Position numbers and translations under genes: made by a program. Below are positions 41,882 through 48,865 of a stretch of DNA of 64,000 bases, in pieces; positions within the stretch are counted from its first letter, which is position 1, and each line of letters opens with the position of its first letter. The notes beneath the pieces were generated by a model that saw only the letters and a list, made by a program, of their open reading frames with translations, was not told the DNA's origin and did no database searches. This DNA comes from a virus. Location: the IMG/VR virus record IMGVR_UViG_3300009009_000002, positions 1 to 64,000 of that record, one strand, 5' to 3'.

Positions 41882-42457
41882 TTGGACATTTCAACATTAA
41901 CGCAGCTTGTAAATGCTGAAACAATGAAAGATTTAGCCTCTATTGATTCTATAGAAAAAGAAGACTTAAAGGGAAACGTATTAAATTCTGAAGAGACTGA
42001 CAGAAAAATAGAGGAAAGAAGAAGAGCTGTAACCGCAGAGTCTCAATCTAGGTCAGTTGGACTTAACTCGCCTAGTACTCAAACTCCAAAAAGTACAACG
42101 GTAATTAGGTCGAGTGAGCCTCAGCCTCAAAGAGTTTACAATAATCCATATCCATACAATAATATTTATAATAAAACAGTTAAAACAGTTGAGTCTAAAG
42201 CTAAGGATTTTTCTGATAACATTTTCAAAAAAGCAGAAGAGTCAGTTAACAAAGAATATAAGTATAGAGAGGATATTAGAAAAGATAATTGGAATATCTT
42301 TGAATTAGAAGAAAAGGCAAAGCTAAGTAAAGAAAAGCCTAGAAAGAAGAAAAAGAAAATAGTATCTGATGAATCAAAATTATTATTATTAAAAATGGGT
42401 GCCTATTCATTAAAAGCACTAATGGAATTAATTTATATTGAAACAAATAAAGATTAG
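41882..42457 (+). CDS. Hypothetical basic protein (191 aa)
   Basis: The TTG at 41882 follows AAGGAGGGTGGTGTATTTTAA. A disordered Ser/Thr/Pro-rich middle (SPSTQTPKSTTV) and a Lys-rich stretch (KEKPRKKKKKIV) precede a short hydrophobic C-terminus. The family is not recognised. Confidence 0.75.
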   Translation: MDISTLTQLVNAETMKDLASIDSIEKEDLKGNVLNSEETDRKIEERRRAVTAESQSRSVGLNSPSTQTPKSTTVIRSSEPQPQRVYNNPYPYNNIYNKTVKTVESKAKDFSDNIFKKAEESVNKEYKYREDIRKDNWNIFELEEKAKLSKEKPRKKKKKIVSDESKLLLLKMGAYSLKALMELIYIETNKD

Positions 42458-42467
42458 GAGGATTATC

Positions 42468-42680
42468 ATGAAAGATAATGAGACAAGTGAATTAAAAAAG
42501 ATGCTTAAGAAAAAAGCTATAGAATTTTTAAAGAAGGCAGGAAAGAAGTTGGTACAGATTGCAATAATAGCTCTTATGGAAAAGTTTCTTAAAAAGATTT
42601 TAAGAAAAGCTAAAGATATTAACAGGAAAAATAATACGAATGAAGATATTACTGATTTTAGAACAGTTGAAGAATTTTAA
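42468..42680 (+). CDS. Small very basic helical protein (70 aa)
   Basis: The ATG at 42468 follows TAGGAGGATTATC. LKKMLKKKAIEFLKKAGKKL followed by IAIIALMEKFLKKILRKAKD is an amphipathic cationic helix. It might bind nucleic acid or membranes. Function unknown. Confidence 0.75.
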   Translation: MKDNETSELKKMLKKKAIEFLKKAGKKLVQIAIIALMEKFLKKILRKAKDINRKNNTNEDITDFRTVEEF

Positions 42681-42704
42681 TATTTAATATACCCTCCAAA
42701 AAAC

Positions 42705-42749
42705 AAAATATATATTATGAGGGGGTATCCCCTTACTATATATATTTTT
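42705..42749 (+). terminator. Terminator-like structure before the tRNA-like RNA
   Basis: AAAATATATA (42705-42714) pairs with TATATATTTT (42739-42748); an inner GGGG/CCCC stem adds stability. A T5 run ends it. It would end transcription from 41098-42680. Confidence 0.6.
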
Positions 42750-42750
42750 G

Positions 42751-42779
42751 TTGACTATCTATATATGTTATGATTTAAT
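42751..42779 (+). promoter_or_regulatory. Sigma-70-type promoter for the tRNA-like RNA
   Basis: TTGACT at 42751-42756, a 17-base spacer and TTTAAT at 42774-42779 fit a host vegetative promoter. Transcription would start close to 42786, about 12 bases before the RNA. Confidence 0.55.
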
Positions 42780-42797
42780 ATATGTAAATACAATTTA

Positions 42798-42953
42798 TGT
42801 CGGGTGGCGGAATAGGTAGACGCTAAAGGCAAATATGGGATAAAGCTAGGCAATATTGGTTCGAGTCCAATTTTATAAGTCCATATGCGACTGGATAGAC
42901 GTATCCAAGGGGAACAGCTTGGCTATTGCAGGGTGTAAATCCCTGCCCCGACA
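42798..42953 (+). ncRNA. Composite tRNA-like RNA (156 bases)
   Basis: The ends pair as a 7-bp acceptor stem: TGTCGGG (42798-42804) with CCCGACA (42947-42953). T8, G9 and a D-arm with GG in its loop (42807-42823) follow in the canonical positions. Next come a canonical T-arm (stem ATTGG/CCAAT, loop TTCGAGT, 42855-42871) inside a longer helix (ATATGG/CCATAT). A second D-arm-like hairpin (42887-42902), an anticodon-like hairpin (CCAAG/CTTGG, 8-base loop) and a second T-arm (CAGGG/CCCTG, loop TGTAAAT) follow. It is twice the length of a tRNA. It may be a fused tRNA pair, a tRNA with an insertion, or a tRNA-mimicking RNA. Confidence 0.6.
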
Positions 42954-42974
42954 ATTACAAGGAGGATTTATTTA

Positions 42975-43118
42975 ATGGAGAAAAATAATAATCAATTACA
43001 ATTTGCATTAATTTCTGTAGCACTAAAGTCATTAGGGAAAATGTTGGTAGATGTAGCAGAACAGATAATGGTTTATAATAATGATAAAAAGGTGGAGACA
43101 ACAAAAGAGGTGGAGTAA
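42975..43118 (+). CDS. Small helical protein (47 aa)
   Basis: The ATG at 42975 follows CAAGGAGGATTTATTTA. The product is one long helix (QLQFALISVALKSLGKMLVD) with an acidic tail. Its final codons carry the ribosome binding site of the helicase gene. Function unknown. Confidence 0.7.
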   Translation: MEKNNNQLQFALISVALKSLGKMLVDVAEQIMVYNNDKKVETTKEVE

Positions 43119-43119
43119 A

Positions 43120-45009
43120 TTGATTTCAGTAGATTATAGTCGCGGATATATAATCCTAATTCCAGAACATGATAATATTTCTGAATTAGGATTAATTTTT
43201 AAAAATGAAAAAGATATTGAATATGAATTTATTAAGGATGAAAAATTATATTATAATTTTTTTAAAGTTCCAGTAAAACATGTTAATTTATTAAATAAAA
43301 AATTAATGCCACTTAAAAATAAACTTGAACTCACCAGTAATTTTAAAGTATGGAGAGACGGATATAAGTCTAGTCAAAGTAAAACTATTATTCAGTGTGG
43401 AGTTATAAGAAGTTACATAAAAAGTAGTGAGAAAATTCCTCATAAAGAAATAGAGGAAGCTACGAGATACTTTTTTAAAGCCGCTAAATTTCACCCAAAA
43501 TATAAAGAAGGAAAATGGGACGGATATATAAATCTTTATAAAAGGTGGGAGCACTCATTTCCAACAGGACTTTTATTAGATGTAGAAAAAGTTTTAATAA
43601 AAAACAAAATAAAATATGAAGTTGAATACACTTATGATAGAACTCCAGAAAAACAATTTAACTGGGAAATTTGTGATGGAATAATTCCTGACCCTGATCA
43701 ATTAGAGGCGGTAGAAAAGGCAGTGCAAGGTCTTCGCGGGACGGTTAAGGCACCTACAGGATATGGTAAAACTGCCATTTTAGCCAAAAGATTGATTGTT
43801 GAGCACAGCGTTCCTGCATTATTTGTAGCTAATAAGAAATCTCTTTTAGATGATGCGGCAGAGGAATTTCTAAATGGAATCAAGGGTTTGGCGGGAGTTG
43901 AAGTTATAAAGGATGGTTACTTCGGAAGTACAAAAATGACGCCTGAGACAAAGAAAGTTGCACCACTATCAAAACCTATCGTCGTTGCAACTATTCAGTC
44001 ACTATCTGCAAGACTAAAAGATGAAAGAACTAGAGAGCATCTTTTAGATTGGCTTAGAAATATATGTAAGTTTGTAATGGTTGATGAGTGTCAAGCTGTT
44101 GGAACTAAAATTTGGGATGAAGTTTTAGAGGAATGTCACGCTCCGTATCGAATATATCTAAGTGCGACGCCTAGACGAACTGATTCAGGAGTTATAAAAT
44201 TAATTGCCGGTTCTGGACCAATACTTTTTACAACAACAGCAGAGAAGCAGATAGAGAAAGGAAGACTTTGTGAACTTGACATAATGTATCAAGTTTACGA
44301 CCATAAGCTTTACAATGAAGGTGATACTGATTTAAAATATGATGAAATATATAAAAGTTGTATAATAGAAAATGAAGAAAGAAATAGAGATTATATTGTG
44401 AATCCAGCTTTATCTATGGTTAAGGAAGGAAGGCATGTCTTAGTTTTAATTCAATACATAGATCATGGACACATTATAAAAAATATGTTTCTAGAAGAAG
44501 GTCTTACACCTGAAGATGTAAGATTTATATGGGGAGAGACTCCTGATAAATTAAGAAAGAATTCTATTAAAGAATTTAAAAAGGGAGAGTTTAAAATATT
44601 GATAGGCTCTACTATATTTGATGCAGGAGTTAATATTCCACTTATATCAGGGGTAGTTTTAGGTGGAGCTGGAAATAGTGATATAACATTAATACAGAGA
44701 ATAGGTAGGGGAGCTAGAAACTGTAAATATGAAGATATACTAGGTTATCTCCCTGAGTTTATGAAAAAAAATCATAATAAAAAAATTACTAGAGTTTATG
44801 ATATAATGGATATAAACACAAAGTTTTTTCACAAACAAGCTCTTAACAGATACTATAATGCAAAAGAAGAATTTGGTCATGATAGAGTACATCTTTTAGG
44901 CGGAGACACATCAGTTTTAAAAAGAAAAACCAAAATAAATAAAATAAACAAGGACATAGATCAAGCGTCAGCTCAGTTAAAAATGTTAATAGAGTTTTCA
45001 AATAAATGA
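43120..45009 (+). CDS. UvsW-like SF2 DNA helicase
   Basis: 629 residues; the TTG at 43120 follows GAGGTGGAGTAAA. The N-terminal region with FHPKYKEGKWDGYINLYKRW and FPTGLLLDVEKVL matches the T4 UvsW substrate-binding domain. SF2 motifs: APTGYGKTAI (Walker A near 213), VMVDECQAV (near 320), LSATPRRTDS (near 347), GSTIFDAGVNIPL (V) and LIQRIGRGARN (VI near 525). UvsW unwinds branched DNA and R-loops and helps switch replication modes. It fits with the Mre11/Rad50-type genes in this block. Confidence 0.9.
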   Translation: MISVDYSRGYIILIPEHDNISELGLIFKNEKDIEYEFIKDEKLYYNFFKVPVKHVNLLNKKLMPLKNKLELTSNFKVWRDGYKSSQSKTIIQCGVIRSYIKSSEKIPHKEIEEATRYFFKAAKFHPKYKEGKWDGYINLYKRWEHSFPTGLLLDVEKVLIKNKIKYEVEYTYDRTPEKQFNWEICDGIIPDPDQLEAVEKAVQGLRGTVKAPTGYGKTAILAKRLIVEHSVPALFVANKKSLLDDAAEEFLNGIKGLAGVEVIKDGYFGSTKMTPETKKVAPLSKPIVVATIQSLSARLKDERTREHLLDWLRNICKFVMVDECQAVGTKIWDEVLEECHAPYRIYLSATPRRTDSGVIKLIAGSGPILFTTTAEKQIEKGRLCELDIMYQVYDHKLYNEGDTDLKYDEIYKSCIIENEERNRDYIVNPALSMVKEGRHVLVLIQYIDHGHIIKNMFLEEGLTPEDVRFIWGETPDKLRKNSIKEFKKGEFKILIGSTIFDAGVNIPLISGVVLGGAGNSDITLIQRIGRGARNCKYEDILGYLPEFMKKNHNKKITRVYDIMDINTKFFHKQALNRYYNAKEEFGHDRVHLLGGDTSVLKRKTKINKINKDIDQASAQLKMLIEFSNK

Positions 45010-45025
45010 AAAGGACCTTAAGTCT

Positions 45026-45232
45026 ATGGAGAAAAAAAGAGTTAGATGTCCCTTTTGTTATCAAAGAGAATCTGTTGGTTTTTTAAAGGGTAGTATTTGC
45101 AAAAGATATTTTTGCAAATACTGTTGCATTGAATTTTCTATTAAAAATGGTGTTCTTGAAATTTTTGAATTAGACGGTAATGGTATTGCTTATTTAGTTA
45201 CAGATGATGATGAGTCATCTGTAACTAAATAG
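45026..45232 (+). CDS. Zinc-ribbon protein (68 aa)
   Basis: The ATG at 45026 follows AAAAGGACCTTAAGTCT. RCPFCYQRESVGFL and CKRYFCKYCCIEF give CxxC pairs of a transcription-factor-type zinc ribbon. It is the last gene of the rightward block. Its 3' end, including the stop codon, lies inside a terminator hairpin. Confidence 0.8.
   Translation: MEKKRVRCPFCYQRESVGFLKGSICKRYFCKYCCIEFSIKNGVLEIFELDGNGIAYLVTDDDESSVTK
45191..45231. terminator. Bidirectional terminator at the convergence point
   Basis: 45191-45207 and 45215-45231 are perfect 17-base complements with loop TGATGAG. The hairpin includes the last codons and stop of the zinc-ribbon gene and lies 22 bases from the end of the leftward late genes. 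The flanking T and A tracts are short. Confidence 0.7.
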
Positions 45233-45252
45233 TGAGGAGATAATACGGGACA

Positions 45253-45627
45253 CTAATTTTCGAAGGCTTTATTTAAAATTCCAGAATCTTTAATCATAAC
45301 ATTTACTTTTCCAACCACTGATTCTCTAAAGTGTTCCACTTCTTCTTCTTTTAAAAATGGAAATTTTTTAACTAACATTTTATCAAATTGATTTCTTTTT
45401 TCTTCTGCAGGGCATCCTTTATATTGTTGCTCTATAGCATAAAATGCATACTCTGCTACATTGTGCATAAAGTTATACTGCTCAACACCCATCTTTTTAA
45501 TTGTAGCTTCTTTTTGTGCTATAAGCAAGTCTAATGCATACTTTACGGCAAAAGTAATTGCGCCTCCTAATGATAAAGCTATAATCTGAGTTAAGTGCTT
45601 CAATACTTCGTTTAATATTTCTGACAT
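45253..45627 (-). CDS. Holin, LLH/superfamily 6 type
   Basis: 124 residues. The ATG at 45627 is preferred because AAAGGGG lies nine bases upstream. One N-terminal hydrophobic helix (IIALSLGGAITFAVKYALDLL) and a helical, charged domain with AEYAFYAIEQQYKG match the Holin_LLH family. Holins make holes in the membrane to time lysis. It lies directly after the endolysin gene in transcription order. Confidence 0.8.
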   Translation of the reverse strand: MSEILNEVLKHLTQIIALSLGGAITFAVKYALDLLIAQKEATIKKMGVEQYNFMHNVAEYAFYAIEQQYKGCPAEEKRNQFDKMLVKKFPFLKEEEVEHFRESVVGKVNVMIKDSGILNKAFEN

Positions 45628-45641
45628 AAGTTCCAACCCCT

Positions 45642-47342
45642 TTATCTAAATTTTTGTGCTACTTTATATATAAGCCAATATACGTTGTCATCTAGAGATG
45701 CTTTATTTATCCATAAATTTCTACTCTCAACTATATCGTTACTATATAATACATTTACACTTTTATAGATGTTTGTTAATTTTTCATCTGATAATACCTT
45801 GGATAATTTATCATATGTCTGGGGTCCAACTTTGCCATCAACAGTTAGTCCAGATGTATTTTGAAAATCTTCTATGGCCTCTTTAGTTAATGTGCCTATT
45901 ACCCCATCTTCAGTTAACTTATAGCCTATATTATTTAAGCTAACTTGAATATTTTTAATCTCAATTTTTTCTCCTTCTTTTTGGCTTTCCTCTAATGACT
46001 TTATAACTTCTTTTAACTTATTATCAGTTTGAAGACCATATATGCCATCTGCAGTTAAATTATGTTGAGATTGAAAACTTCTTATAGCTCCTTTAGTTAT
46101 TGGTCCCATTATGCCATCTGCAACTAAGTTATATCCTAGTCTATTTAAATTTTCTTGTATTTGTAGAGTTGTAAATTGAGGGGTCGGAGCAGCTACCTTT
46201 AAGGGTTCTTCGATATGGTTTTTTACATCATTTATATATATTCTAGGGTCTACTCTTTTAGCATCTTTTTCCCATCCATTTCTAACTTCTAAATGTAAAT
46301 GTTTAGTTGTAGCATTTCCTGTTGCTCCTTGTAAACCTATGGGCATTCCATCTTTAACCTCTTGATTATTTGAAACTAAATAATTCTCTAAGTGAGAATA
46401 TATAACTGACCATCCAGCATAAGGACCAGAAGCTATTTTAACTTCAACATATTTACCATATCCAGAAGGATCACTTTTAATGAGTGCTGTTCCAGGACTT
46501 CCTATATGAGATATAAAGTCTTTATTTAATATAAAATCTATTCCATGGTGATTATATCCGACTCTTTGCTCGCCATAATCACTTGTGATAATAGAGTCAT
46601 CAAGCCACTCCACACCTGTGCCCGGAAGGGCTTTTTTTGTTTTATTTTTTAACGCCTCATTTAATTTTGCAATAGTTAATGGCCCAACTATTCCATCTGC
46701 GACTAAGCCATTTTTACCTTGAAAATCTTTAATTGCACTTTTTGTTAAAGGACCTATATCACCATCTGCAACTAAACTATATCCAAGGGAATTTAATGAT
46801 ATTTGAATCCATATAGCATCATAAGTATCATCATTAGATATTCCTAATGATGGAGCCTCGCCACCTTGTATAGCAGCCTTAAACTCATTCCACTTAGCCC
46901 AGTTGTTAGCTGCCATTGTGCCAGGACAATTTTTTCTTGATGCATCATAATGTCTTACAACTTTTGAGGCTGGAATATCTAGCTCTTTCATTAAATGCTT
47001 GGTTAACTCAATAGTTTTAATGAAGGCAACATTATAGTCGCTATCGGCGTTTACACATATTTCAATACTGATAGAATTTCTGTTAGTAATGTCATAAGCA
47101 CCTTTTCCATCTCCTACTGCCCATGTGTAATATTTTCTAAAATTGTTAATTTGTAGTATTTGCTTATCATCTACAAAAAAATCTGCTGAAGCATTTCTGT
47201 CTGCCGTATTAAAATAGACATAATGCATTTCTGCATTTGCGCCAGAACGTGCATTACCAGTATCATGAATAACTAAGTAGTCTATTTTACTGCGCTCCAT
47301 GGGTGTCCTGTTATAAGCTATTTGTTTAAAATTGATGTTCAT
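45642..47342 (-). CDS. Endolysin: amidase, M23 endopeptidase and three peptidoglycan-binding domains
   Basis: 566 residues; the ATG at 47342 follows GAGGTGAAACATT. Residues 15-155 are an amidase_2/PGRP domain with zinc ligands in VIHDTGN, VRHYDASRKNCPG. Residues about 245-375 form an M23 peptidase with NHHGIDF and KHLHLEVR. Peptidoglycan-binding repeats lie near 170-235, 390-450 and 455-515 (LGYSLVADGDIGPLTKSAI and relatives). Two catalytic domains cutting different bonds in one lysin are uncommon in a phage of this type. It degrades the host wall at lysis, released by the holin. Confidence 0.9.
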   Translation of the reverse strand: MNINFKQIAYNRTPMERSKIDYLVIHDTGNARSGANAEMHYVYFNTADRNASADFFVDDKQILQINNFRKYYTWAVGDGKGAYDITNRNSISIEICVNADSDYNVAFIKTIELTKHLMKELDIPASKVVRHYDASRKNCPGTMAANNWAKWNEFKAAIQGGEAPSLGISNDDTYDAIWIQISLNSLGYSLVADGDIGPLTKSAIKDFQGKNGLVADGIVGPLTIAKLNEALKNKTKKALPGTGVEWLDDSIITSDYGEQRVGYNHHGIDFILNKDFISHIGSPGTALIKSDPSGYGKYVEVKIASGPYAGWSVIYSHLENYLVSNNQEVKDGMPIGLQGATGNATTKHLHLEVRNGWEKDAKRVDPRIYINDVKNHIEEPLKVAAPTPQFTTLQIQENLNRLGYNLVADGIMGPITKGAIRSFQSQHNLTADGIYGLQTDNKLKEVIKSLEESQKEGEKIEIKNIQVSLNNIGYKLTEDGVIGTLTKEAIEDFQNTSGLTVDGKVGPQTYDKLSKVLSDEKLTNIYKSVNVLYSNDIVESRNLWINKASLDDNVYWLIYKVAQKFR

Positions 47343-47353
47343 AATGTTTCACC

Positions 47354-47596
47354 TCACGCAAAAATTTTTTTTATAATATCTATTATCTCTAAAGCTAAAT
47401 TTTTGTCAGATAGTTGTGTCGAAAGGAGGCCTGAGCTTGCTATTATTGTAAGGAGCAAAGTTATAAACCAGTAAGTTGTTTTATCAATTTTCTTTTTAAT
47501 TTCTTGAATCTCCTTCGTCTGCTCTGTAATAACGGCGATATTCAAATCATGTTCTCTGATAATTGTTTCTTGTTTACATTCATGATTATCTTTCAT
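47354..47596 (-). CDS. Haemolysin XhlA-like membrane protein (80 aa)
   Basis: The ATG at 47596 follows GGGGTGATTTTTTTT; an upstream in-frame codon at 47608 lies inside this site. A helical N-terminal part (ITEQTKEIQEIKKKIDKTTYW) and a hydrophobic helix (FITLLLTIIASSGLL) are the XhlA layout. XhlA helps the holin in Bacillus prophage lysis. It is the first gene after late promoter copy 8. Confidence 0.8.
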   Translation of the reverse strand: MKDNHECKQETIIREHDLNIAVITEQTKEIQEIKKKIDKTTYWFITLLLTIIASSGLLSTQLSDKNLALEIIDIIKKIFA

Positions 47597-47618
47597 AAAA
47601 AAAATCACCCCTATACCA

Positions 47619-47631
47619 TTTTATCACTTAT
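47619..47631 (-). promoter_or_regulatory. Phage promoter motif core on the minus strand, copy 8
   Basis: The minus strand reads TTTTATAAGTGATAAAA, which matches ATAAGNNATAAAA but not the TAG at the 5' end. It lies 23 bases before the haemolysin-like ATG and just after a terminator, exactly where a lysis-cassette promoter is expected. Confidence 0.65.
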
Positions 47632-47634
47632 AAA

Positions 47635-47668
47635 AAAAACAGACAAACATTTAAGTCTGTCTGTTTTT
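47635..47668. terminator. Bidirectional terminator upstream of the lysis cassette
   Basis: AAAAACAGACA (47635-47645) pairs with TGTCTGTTTTT (47658-47668) around a 12-base loop. Minus-strand transcripts from the tail genes would end here in a T-run. Confidence 0.8.
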
Positions 47669-47677
47669 AAAGGAATT

Positions 47678-47776
47678 TTATGACAATTCAGTTTGATAAG
47701 GCTCAGGTATATCTATTAGGGCTATTCTTTCCATCTTAAGTAAGAATGCATATAATCTTAATATTCTTTGATCCAT
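47678..47776 (-). CDS. XkdX/CD1375-like small protein (32 aa)
   Basis: The ATG at 47776 follows GGAGGCGAATAAT. MDQRILRLYAFLLKMERIAL and IPEPYQTELS resemble the XkdX family, small proteins found after tail-fibre genes and before lysis genes in Firmicutes phages. Function unknown. Confidence 0.6.
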   Translation of the reverse strand: MDQRILRLYAFLLKMERIALIDIPEPYQTELS

Positions 47777-47777
47777 A

Positions 47778-48074
47778 TTATTCGCCTCCTGTTTGTAGTA
47801 CTATTTCAGTTAAGTCAGCAACTAAAGTTTGAAGCTCAGCTATATCAGCATTTGGATTTGGAAGAGCTGCTATTATAACTTCAACAGCTTCTAAAGTTGT
47901 CTCTGTGCCGTTAACTCTTAATGTCCAAAGGTCAATTTCAGTTTCTCCGCCTGTAACTTTAACATAGTTAAAATCGCTATCTGATACCATGGCATTAAAA
48001 CTTAAGCCGTCAACTTCTTGGTCTTCATGAGTTATTGATAAGCTAAGATTTGGTACTTTTATATACTTTGTCAT
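47778..48074 (-). CDS. Small tail-region protein (98 aa)
   Basis: The ATG at 48074 follows AGGAGGTAGTTAAAAG and overlaps the stop of the upstream gene. It is strand-rich and acidic, with a C-terminal helix (NADIAELQTLVADLTEIV). This small beta protein between tail fibre and XkdX is common in Bacillus and Clostridium phages. Function unknown. Confidence 0.75.
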   Translation of the reverse strand: MTKYIKVPNLSLSITHEDQEVDGLSFNAMVSDSDFNYVKVTGGETEIDLWTLRVNGTETTLEAVEVIIAALPNPNADIAELQTLVADLTEIVLQTGGE

Positions 48075-48841
48075 CTTTTAACTACCTCCTTTAAATTAAA
48101 TACTTGACTTACCCATTTTACAATATTGCTTTGAGGATGAAAATGATTTAAAACTTCATCAAATAATCCTCTATGAATACACTCTTTACAAAGTGATTCA
48201 AACTGAGCCATTATGTTGTTGACACTACTTATGTCACTGTTCTGACCTAATGTTACAACATTAAATGCTTCTTGAATGTATCTTCTTGTCATAGATAAAA
48301 GTTGATTATTATCTTTATTATCTTTGTCAAATGTTCCATCGTCTAACTCTTCTTTTATCTGCGACCATATTTCTATTTCTCTTACTCTTTCTTTTGCCTG
48401 CACCTGCATATTTTGAAGACCTAATAATATTTCTTCTTTTTCAATATTTTTAATATTAAGTCTAGCTTCTAATTTTTTCTTTTCATGAGGAAGTAAATCA
48501 TCATTAGCTAATTTATACTCTAAACCTTCAATGTCAGCTTCTTTCATCGTGAGCTTCTCTTGATTCTTTCTATACTCAAATGACAAGTTTAAAAGCTGTT
48601 CAAAAAACACCATTTGCTCAAGTTTTGCTTGATGATATTTAGCCGCTTTATCTGGAAAATCTTTATCATTTAATACAGAGCATCTTATCTCAGTATTAGT
48701 TCTCCAGATAGTTTGAGTCATATGATTGTGCTTTAATTCTGGTATAAGATGCTTAATTTTTTGACTTAGGTTTTCAGGTAATAAGTCAGCTTCCTTAATG
48801 TGTTTTAAGTAATTTTGTTCGTAAAGTTGTAATTTGTTCAT
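48071..48841 (-). CDS. Helical tail-region protein (256 aa)
   Basis: The ATG at 48841 follows GGAGATAAATAC. It is mostly helical with a coiled coil near 95-155 (LPHEKKKLEARLNIKNIEKEE). It lies directly after the tail fibre gene in transcription order, so it may be a fibre-assembly chaperone. The family is not recognised. Confidence 0.8.
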   Translation of the reverse strand: MNKLQLYEQNYLKHIKEADLLPENLSQKIKHLIPELKHNHMTQTIWRTNTEIRCSVLNDKDFPDKAAKYHQAKLEQMVFFEQLLNLSFEYRKNQEKLTMKEADIEGLEYKLANDDLLPHEKKKLEARLNIKNIEKEEILLGLQNMQVQAKERVREIEIWSQIKEELDDGTFDKDNKDNNQLLSMTRRYIQEAFNVVTLGQNSDISSVNNIMAQFESLCKECIHRGLFDEVLNHFHPQSNIVKWVSQVFNLKEVVKR

Positions 48842-48865
48842 GTATTTATCTCCTTTGTTATTTTA

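Noticed and set aside
42798-42953. Simple call as a single standard tRNA
   Set aside because: The length is twice normal and two D-like and two T-like arms are present, so a plain tRNA call would be misleading.
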